A program made the position numbers and the translations under genes. This document shows positions 33,667-41,731 of a DNA stretch of 64,000 nucleotides, piece after piece. The notes under the pieces were generated by a model. It was given only the letters and a program-made list of their open reading frames with translations, was not told where the DNA came from and ran no database searches. Position 1 is the stretch's first letter. Each line of letters begins with the position of its first letter. The stretch comes from Variovorax sp. UMC13 (lineage in GTDB: Bacteria > Pseudomonadota > Gammaproteobacteria > Burkholderiales > Burkholderiaceae_C), in assembly GCF_014170375.1 (NCBI RefSeq), contig NZ_LZZW01000030.1, positions 247,501 through 311,500 of the forward strand. The letters run 5' to 3'.

Positions 33667-34968
33667 TCAAAGCTGCGCCGACAGCAGGCTCGCCAGGTGC
33701 TCCATCGCCTTCTCGCGCAGCGGGCGGGCCTGCCACTGTGCCAGCGTGACGGCGCGGCTTTGCCGCAGGTCGTCCTCGAAGGTCGCGACCTGCGCCCTGG
33801 CGAAGGCCTCGTCGTAGATGTTGAGGTTGGCCTCGTCGTTGAGGCGGAAGGAGCGGTTGTCGAAGTTGGTCGAGCCGACGGAGACCAGGAAGTCATCGAC
33901 CACCAGCACCTTGCAATGGAACATGGTCGGCTGGTACTCGTGCATCTGCACGCCCGCCTCCAGCAGCGGGCCCCACGCCGCGCGCGATGCGCCGCGCACG
34001 GTCTGTGCATCGATGATCGGCCCGGGCGTGATGATGCGCACCCGCACGCCGCGCCGCACCGCGGCCACCAGCGCGTCGCGCGTGAGCGCGTCCGGCACGA
34101 AGTAGGCGCTGGAGAGTTCGATCGAGCGCTCGGCCGCGGTGATCGCCAGCAGGTACATCAGGTGCATGCTCTCGCTGCCGCCCGAGGGCGAGCTGCTGAA
34201 CATCTGCGCCCCGCCGCCCGCGCCCGGCGCGCGCGCATCGTGCGCCTGCAGCGCCGGGAAGTAGCGCTCGCCGTGCATCACCTGGCCCGAGACCTTGACC
34301 CAGTTGTCCATGAAGACCGCCTGCATCTGCGCCACCACCGGCCCCTCGACCTTGAAATGCGAGTCGCGCCAGTGTTCGGGGTCCTGCGCATGGCCGGTCC
34401 ATTCGGGCGCGATGCCCACGCCGCCGGTGAAGCCCACCGCGCCGTCGACCACCAGCAGCTTGCGGTGGGTGCGGTTGTTCATGCGCGCGATGTCGTACCA
34501 GCTCGGCTTGTGGAACTTGCGGATCTCGACGCCGGCCTTCTCCATCTCCTGCAGGAAACGCTCGTCGATCTTCGCGCTGCCCACCCAGTCGAGCAGCACG
34601 TGCACGCGCACGCCGGCGCGCGCACGCTCGGCCAGGGCATCGGCGAAGGCCCGGCCGATGTCGCCCGACCAGTAGATGTAGGTCTCGAAGGTGATGCTCT
34701 GCTGCGCGCCGCGGATGGCGGCCAGCATGGGCGGGAAGATCTGGTCGCCGTTGTGCAGCGCCTCGAAGCGGTTGCCCTGCACGATGGCCGGCCCCAGCAG
34801 CACGCCCATGGCGCGGCGGAACTGCGGGTCGCGCAGGCCGTATTCGCGTTCGATGTGCTGATCGATCTTCTTCTCGCCGGGGATGAAGTTCAGCACCAGC
34901 ACCGTGGCCAGTACGGTCAGCAGCGCGGTCCAGAGCACGATCGTGAGCGGATGTCTTGTTTTTTTCAT
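33667..34968 (-). CDS. Cardiolipin synthase-like phospholipase D protein
   Basis: 433-aa PLD-superfamily protein with one N-terminal membrane segment (about residues 8-28) and two HKD motifs: THRKLLVVDG (followed by GGVGIAPEW) and FHCKVLVVDD (followed by GSTNFDNRS). This matches cardiolipin synthases of the ClsA/ClsB type, which join phosphatidylglycerol units at the inner membrane. The ATG at 34968 is preferred over a GTG at 34980; neither has a good Shine-Dalgarno. It is the second PLD-type gene in the window and is anchored differently from the lipoprotein at the left edge. Confidence 0.88.
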   Translation of the reverse strand: MKKTRHPLTIVLWTALLTVLATVLVLNFIPGEKKIDQHIEREYGLRDPQFRRAMGVLLGPAIVQGNRFEALHNGDQIFPPMLAAIRGAQQSITFETYIYWSGDIGRAFADALAERARAGVRVHVLLDWVGSAKIDERFLQEMEKAGVEIRKFHKPSWYDIARMNNRTHRKLLVVDGAVGFTGGVGIAPEWTGHAQDPEHWRDSHFKVEGPVVAQMQAVFMDNWVKVSGQVMHGERYFPALQAHDARAPGAGGGAQMFSSSPSGGSESMHLMYLLAITAAERSIELSSAYFVPDALTRDALVAAVRRGVRVRIITPGPIIDAQTVRGASRAAWGPLLEAGVQMHEYQPTMFHCKVLVVDDFLVSVGSTNFDNRSFRLNDEANLNIYDEAFARAQVATFEDDLRQSRAVTLAQWQARPLREKAMEHLASLLSAQL

Positions 34969-35136
34969 GGTGTTGCACACAAGGAGGCCGCGGTCTTAAC
35001 ACGCGGCGGCCCCTTGGCGCGTGCGACGAACACCCATCCGCATGCACGCCGGAAGGCGTTCCGTCAAGGCCGGGCTTTTCGGCGCGCCAGTATCATTGCG
35101 CGCTTTGCGCCTGCCCTCGTCGCCGCTCACGCCCGC

Positions 35137-37239
35137 ATGTCTTCCGGTCTCAATCTCGCCCAGCAGGAAGCCGTCAACTACCTGCATGGTCCCTGCCTCG
35201 TGCTGGCCGGCGCAGGCTCCGGCAAGACGCGCGTCATCACGCACAAGATCGGCCGCCTGATCCAGGCCGGCATGGCGCCCAAGCGCATCGCCGCCATCAC
35301 CTTCACCAACAAGGCCGCGGCCGAGATGCGCGAGCGCGCCAAGGGGCTGATCGGGCGCGACGCCAAGCATGTGGTGGTCTGCACCTTCCATGCGCTGGGC
35401 GTGCGCATGATGCGCGAGGACGGCGCGGTGCTGGGCCTGAAGCCGGCCTTCAGCATCCTCGACAGCGACGACGTCACCAAGATCCTCAAGGATGCGGGCG
35501 GCAGCGTCGACACCGCGACCGCGCGCATCTGGCAGTGGACCATCAGCAAGTGGAAGAACATGGGCCTCAACGCGGCCCAGGCCGAGGCCATCGCCACCGA
35601 CGACAACGAGCGCATCACGGCGCAGATCATGGCGCGCTACGAAGAGCGGCTCACGGCCTACCAGAGCGTGGACTTCGACGACCTGATCGGCATGCCGCTC
35701 AAGCTGCTGCGCGAGCACGAGGCGGTGCGCGAGAAATGGCAGAACACGCTGGGCCATGTGCTGGTCGACGAGTACCAGGACACCAACGCCACGCAGTACG
35801 AGGTGCTCAAGGCGCTGGTCGGCACCGAGGGCCACTTCACGGCCGTGGGCGACGACGACCAGTCGATCTACGGCTGGCGCGGCGCCACGCTGGACAACCT
35901 GCGCAAGCTGCCGATCGACTACCCGAAGCTCAAGGTCATCAAGCTGGAGCAGAACTACCGCTCCACCAGCGCGATCCTGCGCGCGGCCAACAACGTGATC
36001 GGCCCCAACCCCAAGCTGTTCCCCAAGACGCTGTTCAGCGAGCTGGGTGAAGGCGAGCCGGTGCGCGTGGTCGACGCCGACAACGAGGCCCACGAGGCCG
36101 AGCGCGCCGTGGCCCGCATCGTGAGCCTGCGCGCCGGCACCGCGGTGACGCAGGGCGAGCAGCACAAGGAGTTCCGCGACTTCGCGATCCTCTACCGCGC
36201 CAACCACATGGCGCGGGTCTTCGAGCAGGCGCTGCGCAAGGCGCAGATCCCCTACAAGGTCTCGGGCGGCCAGAGCTTCTTCGACCGCGCCGAGATCAAG
36301 GACCTCTGCGGCTGGTTCCGGCTCTGGACCAACAATGACGACGACCCGGCCTTCCTGCGCGCCGTGACCACGCCCAAGCGCGGCATCGGCCACACCACGC
36401 TGGCCTCGCTGGGCACCTTCGCGAGCCAGTACAAGCTGAGCCTGTTCGGCGCGCTGTTCAGTTCCTCGCTGCCCAGCGTGATCCCCAAGCGCACGCTCGA
36501 GGGCCTGCTCGAGTTCGGCCGCTACATCAACGACCTCGAATACAAGGCGCGCCACACCGTGGGCGCCGAGGCCGCGCGCGCTTTCATGACCGAGTGGCTC
36601 AAGGAGATCGGCTACGAGCAGCATCTCTACGACGGCGAGGACAGCGAGTCCGCGGCCGCCACGCGCTGGACCAACGTGCTCGAGTTCTGCGACTGGATGG
36701 CCGCGCGCTGCGGCGGCGAGATCGACGACACCTCGGGCGCCACCGTCGAGAGCGAGCGCAAGAACCTGCTCGAGGTGGCGCAGACCATCTCGCTGCTGTC
36801 GACCATCAGCGAGCGCGAGAAGGACCAGAACGTGGTGACGCTGTCGACGCTGCATGCGTCCAAGGGCCTCGAATGGCCGCATGTGCTGCTGATCGGCGTG
36901 AACGAGGGCACGCTGCCCTTCAAGCTCGACGACGACGACGGCCGCCAGCAGAAGGTCAGCGACGACACGCTGCAGCGGCTGCAGGAAGAGCGCCGGCTGA
37001 TGTACGTGGGCATCACGCGCGCGCAGCGCACGCTGGCCGTGAGCTGGACCAAGCGGCGCAAGAAGGGCCGCGAGATGATCGCCACCCAGCCCAGCCGCTT
37101 CATCGCCGAGATGGGCCTGGACAAGACCACCATCAAGGAAGACCCGCGCGAGAAGCTCAAGGCGCTGCGCGCCGAGTTCGCGCGCAAGGTGCAGGACAAC
37201 GCCGCCGCGGCCGCCGCCGCTGCGGCCGCCGACCGATGA
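35137..37239 (+). CDS. rep: ATP-dependent DNA helicase Rep (UvrD/Rep family)
   Basis: 700-aa superfamily-1A helicase. Visible motifs in order: Q-motif LNLAQQEAV, Walker A LAGAGSGKTRVIT (residues 24-36), Ia ITFTNKAAAEM, II VDEYQDTN, III VGDDDQSIYGWRGA, IV QNYRS, V LSTLHASKGLEW and VI YVGITRAQ. Length and motif spelling fit Rep, which helps forks pass protein-bound DNA. It ends in an alanine-rich tail coded by GCC/GCG repeats. Its stop overlaps the next gene by 4 bp. Confidence 0.95.
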   Translation: MSSGLNLAQQEAVNYLHGPCLVLAGAGSGKTRVITHKIGRLIQAGMAPKRIAAITFTNKAAAEMRERAKGLIGRDAKHVVVCTFHALGVRMMREDGAVLGLKPAFSILDSDDVTKILKDAGGSVDTATARIWQWTISKWKNMGLNAAQAEAIATDDNERITAQIMARYEERLTAYQSVDFDDLIGMPLKLLREHEAVREKWQNTLGHVLVDEYQDTNATQYEVLKALVGTEGHFTAVGDDDQSIYGWRGATLDNLRKLPIDYPKLKVIKLEQNYRSTSAILRAANNVIGPNPKLFPKTLFSELGEGEPVRVVDADNEAHEAERAVARIVSLRAGTAVTQGEQHKEFRDFAILYRANHMARVFEQALRKAQIPYKVSGGQSFFDRAEIKDLCGWFRLWTNNDDDPAFLRAVTTPKRGIGHTTLASLGTFASQYKLSLFGALFSSSLPSVIPKRTLEGLLEFGRYINDLEYKARHTVGAEAARAFMTEWLKEIGYEQHLYDGEDSESAAATRWTNVLEFCDWMAARCGGEIDDTSGATVESERKNLLEVAQTISLLSTISEREKDQNVVTLSTLHASKGLEWPHVLLIGVNEGTLPFKLDDDDGRQQKVSDDTLQRLQEERRLMYVGITRAQRTLAVSWTKRRKKGREMIATQPSRFIAEMGLDKTTIKEDPREKLKALRAEFARKVQDNAAAAAAAAAADR

Positions 37240-37667
37240 AGCGCCGGATCGCATCGCTGTGGCTGCTGGTGGCGCTCGCCGGCCTGCTGGGCGCGCCCGC
37301 GCACGCCACCGAGGCCTGCCCGGCCAACACCGGCGAACTGCCGCCCGAAGCGCTCTACGGCCGCTGGGAGGCACGTTTCGGAAATCTCGCGGCGCCGGCC
37401 GACGTGCGATTGGCCGAACATCCCGAATACCAAGGCAGCGTGCGTGGCACCATCACGCGCGGCACCCAGACGGCCCAGCTGTCGGGCGACATCGGCGACG
37501 AAGGCTTTCTGGTCTTCGACGAATCCCTGGACGGCCGCGCCATCAGCGCAGTCTGGTCGGGCGAAATGCAGGCCGGCTCATGCGGCAAGGAGTTCAAAGG
37601 TACATGGCGAAATTCAAGCGACGACAGCGAGCAGCCCTTCGTGCTGCGCAAGATCGGTCCCCCCTGA
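37236..37667 (+). CDS. Small exported protein of unknown function
   Basis: 143-aa protein with a good signal peptide (MKRRIASLWLLVALAGLLGA, cleavage after AHA near residue 24). The mature part has two cysteines that could pair (TEACPANTG and AGSCGKEF) and a beta-rich pattern (YGRWEARFG, GTITRGTQTAQLSGDI, GFLVFDESLDG, FKGTWRNSSDD) suggesting a small lipocalin- or barrel-like fold. I do not recognise the family. It starts inside the rep stop (ATGA) and overlaps the start of the phospholipase gene by 64 nt. Confidence 0.75.
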   Translation: MKRRIASLWLLVALAGLLGAPAHATEACPANTGELPPEALYGRWEARFGNLAAPADVRLAEHPEYQGSVRGTITRGTQTAQLSGDIGDEGFLVFDESLDGRAISAVWSGEMQAGSCGKEFKGTWRNSSDDSEQPFVLRKIGPP

Positions 37668-38818
37668 CGACCTGGCACGGCGCCGCCCTGGCCGCTTTGC
37701 TGGCCGGCGTGGGCGCGGCCCATGCGCAGCCGGCCGACAAGCCCGCCAGCTCGCTCGCCAGCGACCAGCTGACTTGGCAGCAGTGCCAGCGCCTGGCCGA
37801 CAGCAAGGACGCGCGCCTGGCCTGCTTCGACCGCTGGGCCCAGCAGCAGACGCTGCCCGCCGCGGCCGTGCCCGGCGCGCCGCCGGTGCTCGCCAGCACG
37901 CAGCCCGCGCCGCCGGTCGATGCCAGCATCCCCGCCACGCGCGTGGTGGCCGTGGCCACCGAGCAGGGCTGCCGCGACCGCCAGTACTCGACCTTCTCGC
38001 GCTTCTGGGAACTGGAGGAGGGCAGCGACTGCGGCACCTTCGGCTTCCGCGGCTACCGCCCGCTCAACGTCTCGATCTCCGCTGCCACGCACAAGCCCGA
38101 CGTGCCCACGTCGCCCGCCGCCGACCACACCGGCACGGCCGTGGACTACCAGGCCAACGAGATGCGCCTGGGCCTGTCGATGCGCACCAAGCTGGCCCAG
38201 GGCCTGCTGACCTCGAACGATCCGCAGAAGAAGGACTCGCTCTGGTTCGCCTACTCCCAGCAGTCGACCTGGCAGCTGTTCAACGGCGAGATCTCGCGCC
38301 CCTTCCGCAGCACCGACCACGAGCCGGAGATGATGTACGTCTACCCGGCCGACTTCCGGCTGCCTTTCGGCTGGCGCTGGCGCTACCTGGGCGTGGGCAT
38401 CGTGCACCAGTCCAACGGCCAGAGCCTGCCGCTGTCGCGCAGCTGGAACCGCACCTACCTGATGGGCGGCATGGAGCTCGACGACCGCTTCCAGGTCTCG
38501 GCCCGCATCTGGAAGCGCTGGAAGGAAAACGCCGACAGCGACGACAACCCGGACATCGCCGACTACATCGGCCGCGCCGAGGTCACCGGCCGCTGGAACT
38601 ACGACCGCGACAACACCTTCGGTATGACCGTGCGCAACAACCTGCGCGACAGCGGCCGCGGCTCGATCCGGCTCGAATGGTTCAAGGCCATCGGCAACCC
38701 GGTCACCAGCAACCTGCGCTTCCACACGCAGCTGTTCCACGGCTACGGCGACACGCTGGTCGACTACAACCGCAAGCGCACGGTGCTGAGCATCGGTGTG
38801 AGCCTGGTCGACTTCTGA
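37604..38818 (+). CDS. pldA: Outer-membrane phospholipase A
   Basis: 404-aa protein. The basic n-region and hydrophobic core end at AAHAQ (near residue 42) as a signal peptide, then a linker, then a beta-barrel domain with the catalytic signature HQSNGQSLPLSRSWNRTY: His, Ser and Asn of OMPLA are all present (nt 38405-38460). PldA hydrolyses phospholipids misplaced in the outer leaflet. The start at 37604 is supported by AGGAG at 37589 and lies 64 nt inside the previous gene; it is the only reasonable start giving a signal peptide. A strong terminator follows. Confidence 0.9.
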   Translation: MAKFKRRQRAALRAAQDRSPLTTWHGAALAALLAGVGAAHAQPADKPASSLASDQLTWQQCQRLADSKDARLACFDRWAQQQTLPAAAVPGAPPVLASTQPAPPVDASIPATRVVAVATEQGCRDRQYSTFSRFWELEEGSDCGTFGFRGYRPLNVSISAATHKPDVPTSPAADHTGTAVDYQANEMRLGLSMRTKLAQGLLTSNDPQKKDSLWFAYSQQSTWQLFNGEISRPFRSTDHEPEMMYVYPADFRLPFGWRWRYLGVGIVHQSNGQSLPLSRSWNRTYLMGGMELDDRFQVSARIWKRWKENADSDDNPDIADYIGRAEVTGRWNYDRDNTFGMTVRNNLRDSGRGSIRLEWFKAIGNPVTSNLRFHTQLFHGYGDTLVDYNRKRTVLSIGVSLVDF

Positions 38819-38833
38819 TTCGCTTCGCCCACG

Positions 38834-38871
38834 AAAAAGCCGCTGGCCCCGCAAGGCGCCAGCGGCTTTTT
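38834..38871. terminator. Strong bidirectional hairpin terminator
   Basis: A perfect 14-bp stem (38834-38847 with 38858-38871), 10-base loop. It starts with five A and ends with five T, so it can terminate both pldA on the plus strand and the convergent DUF3883-like gene. Confidence 0.9.
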
Positions 38872-38886
38872 CGCATGCGGTAGACC

Positions 38887-39804
38887 TCAGCTCAGCAAAG
38901 GCTCGAGGCCCGGCGCGCTGTCGATCTCGGTGGGCTTGTAGATCTTGTGCTGGGCGGCGGGGCCGCCGATGTCCATCACCACCGCCAGCCGCCACGGGTC
39001 GCCGCGTTTGGCGGCCGCGCGTTCCACGCTGTCGAGCTGGAAGCTGGGCACGCCGCGGGCCGTGCCCTTGACCGCCAGCTTGAGCAGGGTGTTGCCCTTC
39101 TTGTCCGACACCTCGATCGCGTAGCCCAGGCCCTGGCTCGACACGTCCTCGGCCTTGTAGCCATAGCTCGAGAAGTGCTTGGTCAGGTAGGCCATCGCGG
39201 CCGCCTGGACCTCGTCCCGCGACATCGGGCCGGACGTGACGACCGGTGCCGGCGGCGGCACGCTGCCGCGCGCGCGGGCGGCCTTCATCTCGTCGTCGCT
39301 GGGCAGCCAGCCGCGCGGGCCGCGCACCAGCACCGCGACCTTGAGGTCGGCGTCCCAGCTCGCGACATGCCATTCCTCGTCGTCCGGCACGCGCATCGAG
39401 ACCTTGGCGGCCTTGTCGGTTTCCAGGTCGGCGATGGCCACGCGGTTGGTCTGCAGCACGGCGCGGAAGGACTGGCCCGCGTCGAGCGAGCGCTTGAGCA
39501 GCTTGAAGCGGTCCTTGGCACGCTGCACCTGCAGCGCGGTGCGTTCGCCGTTGCCGCCCAGGCGCTGCTGCGCGTCGAGCGACTCGAGGTAGAACCAGCG
39601 CCCGCCCGCACCCACGCTGACGAACTCGGCCCAGATGGTGGCGATGACGTTGTCGCCCGTCGCCAGCCAGGCGGATTCGGAGGCTTGCTGGCGCGCGTCG
39701 AACACGCCCATCTTGGCGATGATCTCGACCGGTGTGCGCTTGTCGCCCAGCAGGCGTTTTTCATTGATGACCGCGAGCACCGCGGCGTCGACTTCTTTGT
39801 CCAT
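38887..39804 (-). CDS. DUF3883-like domain protein of unknown function
   Basis: 305-aa soluble protein. The C-terminal ~90 residues resemble DUF3883 (a restriction-endonuclease-type fold found in defence and DNA-processing proteins): GYAIEVSDKKGNTLLKLAVKG, then FQLDSVERAAAKRG, then WRLAVVMDI. The usual E-x-K-G core would correspond to LAVKG, so the acidic residue of that motif is changed. The N-terminal part has no domain I recognise. Start ATG at 39804. It stands alone, opposite to pldA, and is not next to any other defence gene here. Confidence 0.55.
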   Translation of the reverse strand: MDKEVDAAVLAVINEKRLLGDKRTPVEIIAKMGVFDARQQASESAWLATGDNVIATIWAEFVSVGAGGRWFYLESLDAQQRLGGNGERTALQVQRAKDRFKLLKRSLDAGQSFRAVLQTNRVAIADLETDKAAKVSMRVPDDEEWHVASWDADLKVAVLVRGPRGWLPSDDEMKAARARGSVPPPAPVVTSGPMSRDEVQAAAMAYLTKHFSSYGYKAEDVSSQGLGYAIEVSDKKGNTLLKLAVKGTARGVPSFQLDSVERAAAKRGDPWRLAVVMDIGGPAAQHKIYKPTEIDSAPGLEPLLS

Positions 39805-39917
39805 TCGGAGAGATTTCAGGCAAGTTGTTGGCGGGTCGAGTATGCCCGGCCCGGGTGCCGCGCAGGCACGCCGCACCGCGGCGAGGCCCAGGCCGCCACG
39901 GCCCGGTGATACACTTT

Positions 39918-39936
39918 GATAAGAATAATTCCCATT
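39918..39936 (+). promoter_or_regulatory. Candidate Fur box
   Basis: GATAAGAATAATTCCCATT matches the 19-bp Fur consensus at 12 positions by hand count. It resembles the iron boxes in front of fecI-type sigma genes in related bacteria and lies 70 bp before the sigma-factor ATG in an otherwise GC-rich region. Confidence 0.7.
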
Positions 39937-40006
39937 TACAACCCCTCCGGATCACGCGGCGCCCTTCGGCCGGGCGCAGGGTCCACGCTTGCGAGAAGAC
40001 GGTCGG

Positions 40007-40612
40007 ATGCGCGATCTCGTCCAGGAACTTGTTGCCCACTGTGCGGACCTCCGTCGGCAGCTCGCGCGCGAGCTGCGGGACCCGCACCATGCGGCGGACA
40101 TCGCGCAATCCAGCTTCGAGCGCGTGTACGCGCAGGCCACGGGCCGGCGCGGCCCGGCGGGGAGCGCCGACACCCTCGCGGGCGATGCCATCGAATCGCC
40201 CCGCGCCCTGCTGTTCCGCGTGGCCCGCAACCTCTGCATCGACGAGGCGCGCCGCCACAAGGTGGCGCAAGAATGGGTCCGTTCGCAGGCCGTGCTCGGC
40301 ACCCACCACGCAGCGCCTTCGGGCGAATACCTGCTGGCCCAGCAGCGGGTGCTGGCGCGGGTGGTCCAGACGCTGGAGCAGCTGCCGCCGCGCCGGCGCG
40401 AGGTGTTCCTGCTGTTCCGCGCCTACGGCCACTCGCGCGCGGAGATCGCACAGCGGCTGCGCATCACCGAGATGGCCGTGGCCAAGCATGTGCTGCGCGC
40501 CACCCTCGACTGCTCGCGCGTCTTCGCGTCCTTGCGCGCGGAGCTGATCGAGCCCGCCGTGGTGTCGCACCGCGCCGGCTTCGACGCGACGCTGGCCGAA
40601 GACCACCCGTGA
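40007..40612 (+). CDS. FecI-type ECF RNA polymerase sigma factor
   Basis: 201-aa group-4 sigma factor with region 2 (DPHHAADIAQSSFERVYAQ, then ARNLCIDEARRHK) and region 4 (LEQLPPRRREVFLLFRAYGHSRAEIAQRLRITEMAVAKH). With a FecR-like gene and a TonB-dependent receptor directly behind, it is an iron-starvation sigma factor for siderophore uptake. A Fur-box-like sequence precedes it. ATG at 40007 is preferred; a TTG at 39989 is in frame. Its stop overlaps a GTG start for the next gene. Confidence 0.9.
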   Translation: MRDLVQELVAHCADLRRQLARELRDPHHAADIAQSSFERVYAQATGRRGPAGSADTLAGDAIESPRALLFRVARNLCIDEARRHKVAQEWVRSQAVLGTHHAAPSGEYLLAQQRVLARVVQTLEQLPPRRREVFLLFRAYGHSRAEIAQRLRITEMAVAKHVLRATLDCSRVFASLRAELIEPAVVSHRAGFDATLAEDHP

Positions 40613-41637
40613 GCCGCGGCCTGGCGATGCGCGCGCCGGACGAGCGCCTGATCGAAGGCGCGCTGGCGCTGATCGTCGACAGCGAAATCGCGCCCGGCGA
40701 GGCCGCGCAGCAGGCCCGGCTGGCGCTGCACCGGTGGTGCGGCCGATCCCCCGAACATGCGGCGGCGGCCCAGGAGGCCCGCGCGCGCTGGGATGCGCTC
40801 GGCGGCATGGCCGATGGCCTGCGCGCGCGCTTCGACGAACCCGCTCGCCCTCCGCTCGCCCCGGCGCGGGCGCAGCGACGCAAGCTGCTGCTCTCGGTGG
40901 CCGGCCTGCTGGGCGCCGGCCTGGCCGCGGGCCGCGGCGTGCAGTGGTACTGGCAGCAACCGGTCTTCGCGGCGGCCTATGCCACGCGCACCGCGCAGAC
41001 GCTGCGCGTGATGCTGGCCGACGGCCTCGACGGCGCACCCGGCAGCCGGCTCGACCTGGCGCCGCAGAGCCAGCTCGACGTGACGCTCTACCGCCAGCGC
41101 CGAATGGTCGCGATGGCGCGCGGCGAGGTGCGCTTCGAGGTCGCGCACGACCGCGAGCGCCCGTTCTGGATCCACACCCGCGCGGCCACCATCGAGGTGG
41201 TCGGCACCGCCTTCACCGTGCGCGACCGCGGCGGGCCGGTCAGCATCGGGGTCGAACGTGGTCATGTGCGCGTCCAGTTGCATGCGCCACCGGGCGCACC
41301 GGCCGGAGCCAGCGTGATCGAGCTGCGCGGCGGCGAACTGCTGGAGATCCGCGAGGGCCGCGCCGAACCGGTGCGGCAGGCCGACACCGCCGCGCTCGCG
41401 GCCTGGCGCGAGGGCTGGCTGGTGTTCGAGAACACGCCGCTGGGCGAGGCACTGGCGACGGTCAACAGCTACCGCGCGCAGCCCATCGTCACGGCCGACG
41501 CACGCGTCGACGCGATGCGCCTGTCGGGCCGCTTCCGCAGCAACGAGTCCGCGGGCCTGCTCGCGGCCTTGCCGTCGATCCTGCCGCTGGCCGCCGTACC
41601 GCAGACGGATGGCAGCGTGGTGCTCAAGCCGCGCTGA
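40609..41637 (+). CDS. FecR-like anti-sigma/transmembrane sensor
   Basis: 342-aa inner-membrane regulator. The N-terminal cytoplasmic part (DUF4880-like, about 1-75) should bind the sigma factor. One membrane helix follows (LLLSVAGLLGAGLAAG), then the periplasmic FecR domain (LDLAPQSQLDVTLYRQRR, ARGEVRFEVAHD, IEVVGTAFTV) and a C-terminal STN-contact-type region (LATVNSYRAQPI). It passes the receptor's ligand signal to the sigma factor. I favour the GTG at 40609, which overlaps the sigma stop (GTGA); the ATG at 40627 is the alternative. Confidence 0.88.
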   Translation: MSRGLAMRAPDERLIEGALALIVDSEIAPGEAAQQARLALHRWCGRSPEHAAAAQEARARWDALGGMADGLRARFDEPARPPLAPARAQRRKLLLSVAGLLGAGLAAGRGVQWYWQQPVFAAAYATRTAQTLRVMLADGLDGAPGSRLDLAPQSQLDVTLYRQRRMVAMARGEVRFEVAHDRERPFWIHTRAATIEVVGTAFTVRDRGGPVSIGVERGHVRVQLHAPPGAPAGASVIELRGGELLEIREGRAEPVRQADTAALAAWREGWLVFENTPLGEALATVNSYRAQPIVTADARVDAMRLSGRFRSNESAGLLAALPSILPLAAVPQTDGSVVLKPR

Positions 41638-41731
41638 GCGCCCGCGCACCGCACGCGCCTTACGACGGGGCTGTCTCCGTTTCGCGCGCCCGAACGTCTT
41701 GGCTGTATCGACCCTACCGGAGCCCCGATCC

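Noticed and set aside
37201..37239. GCC/GCG repeats at the end of rep as a regulatory repeat
   Set aside because: They encode an in-frame alanine run at the C-terminus; coding explains them.
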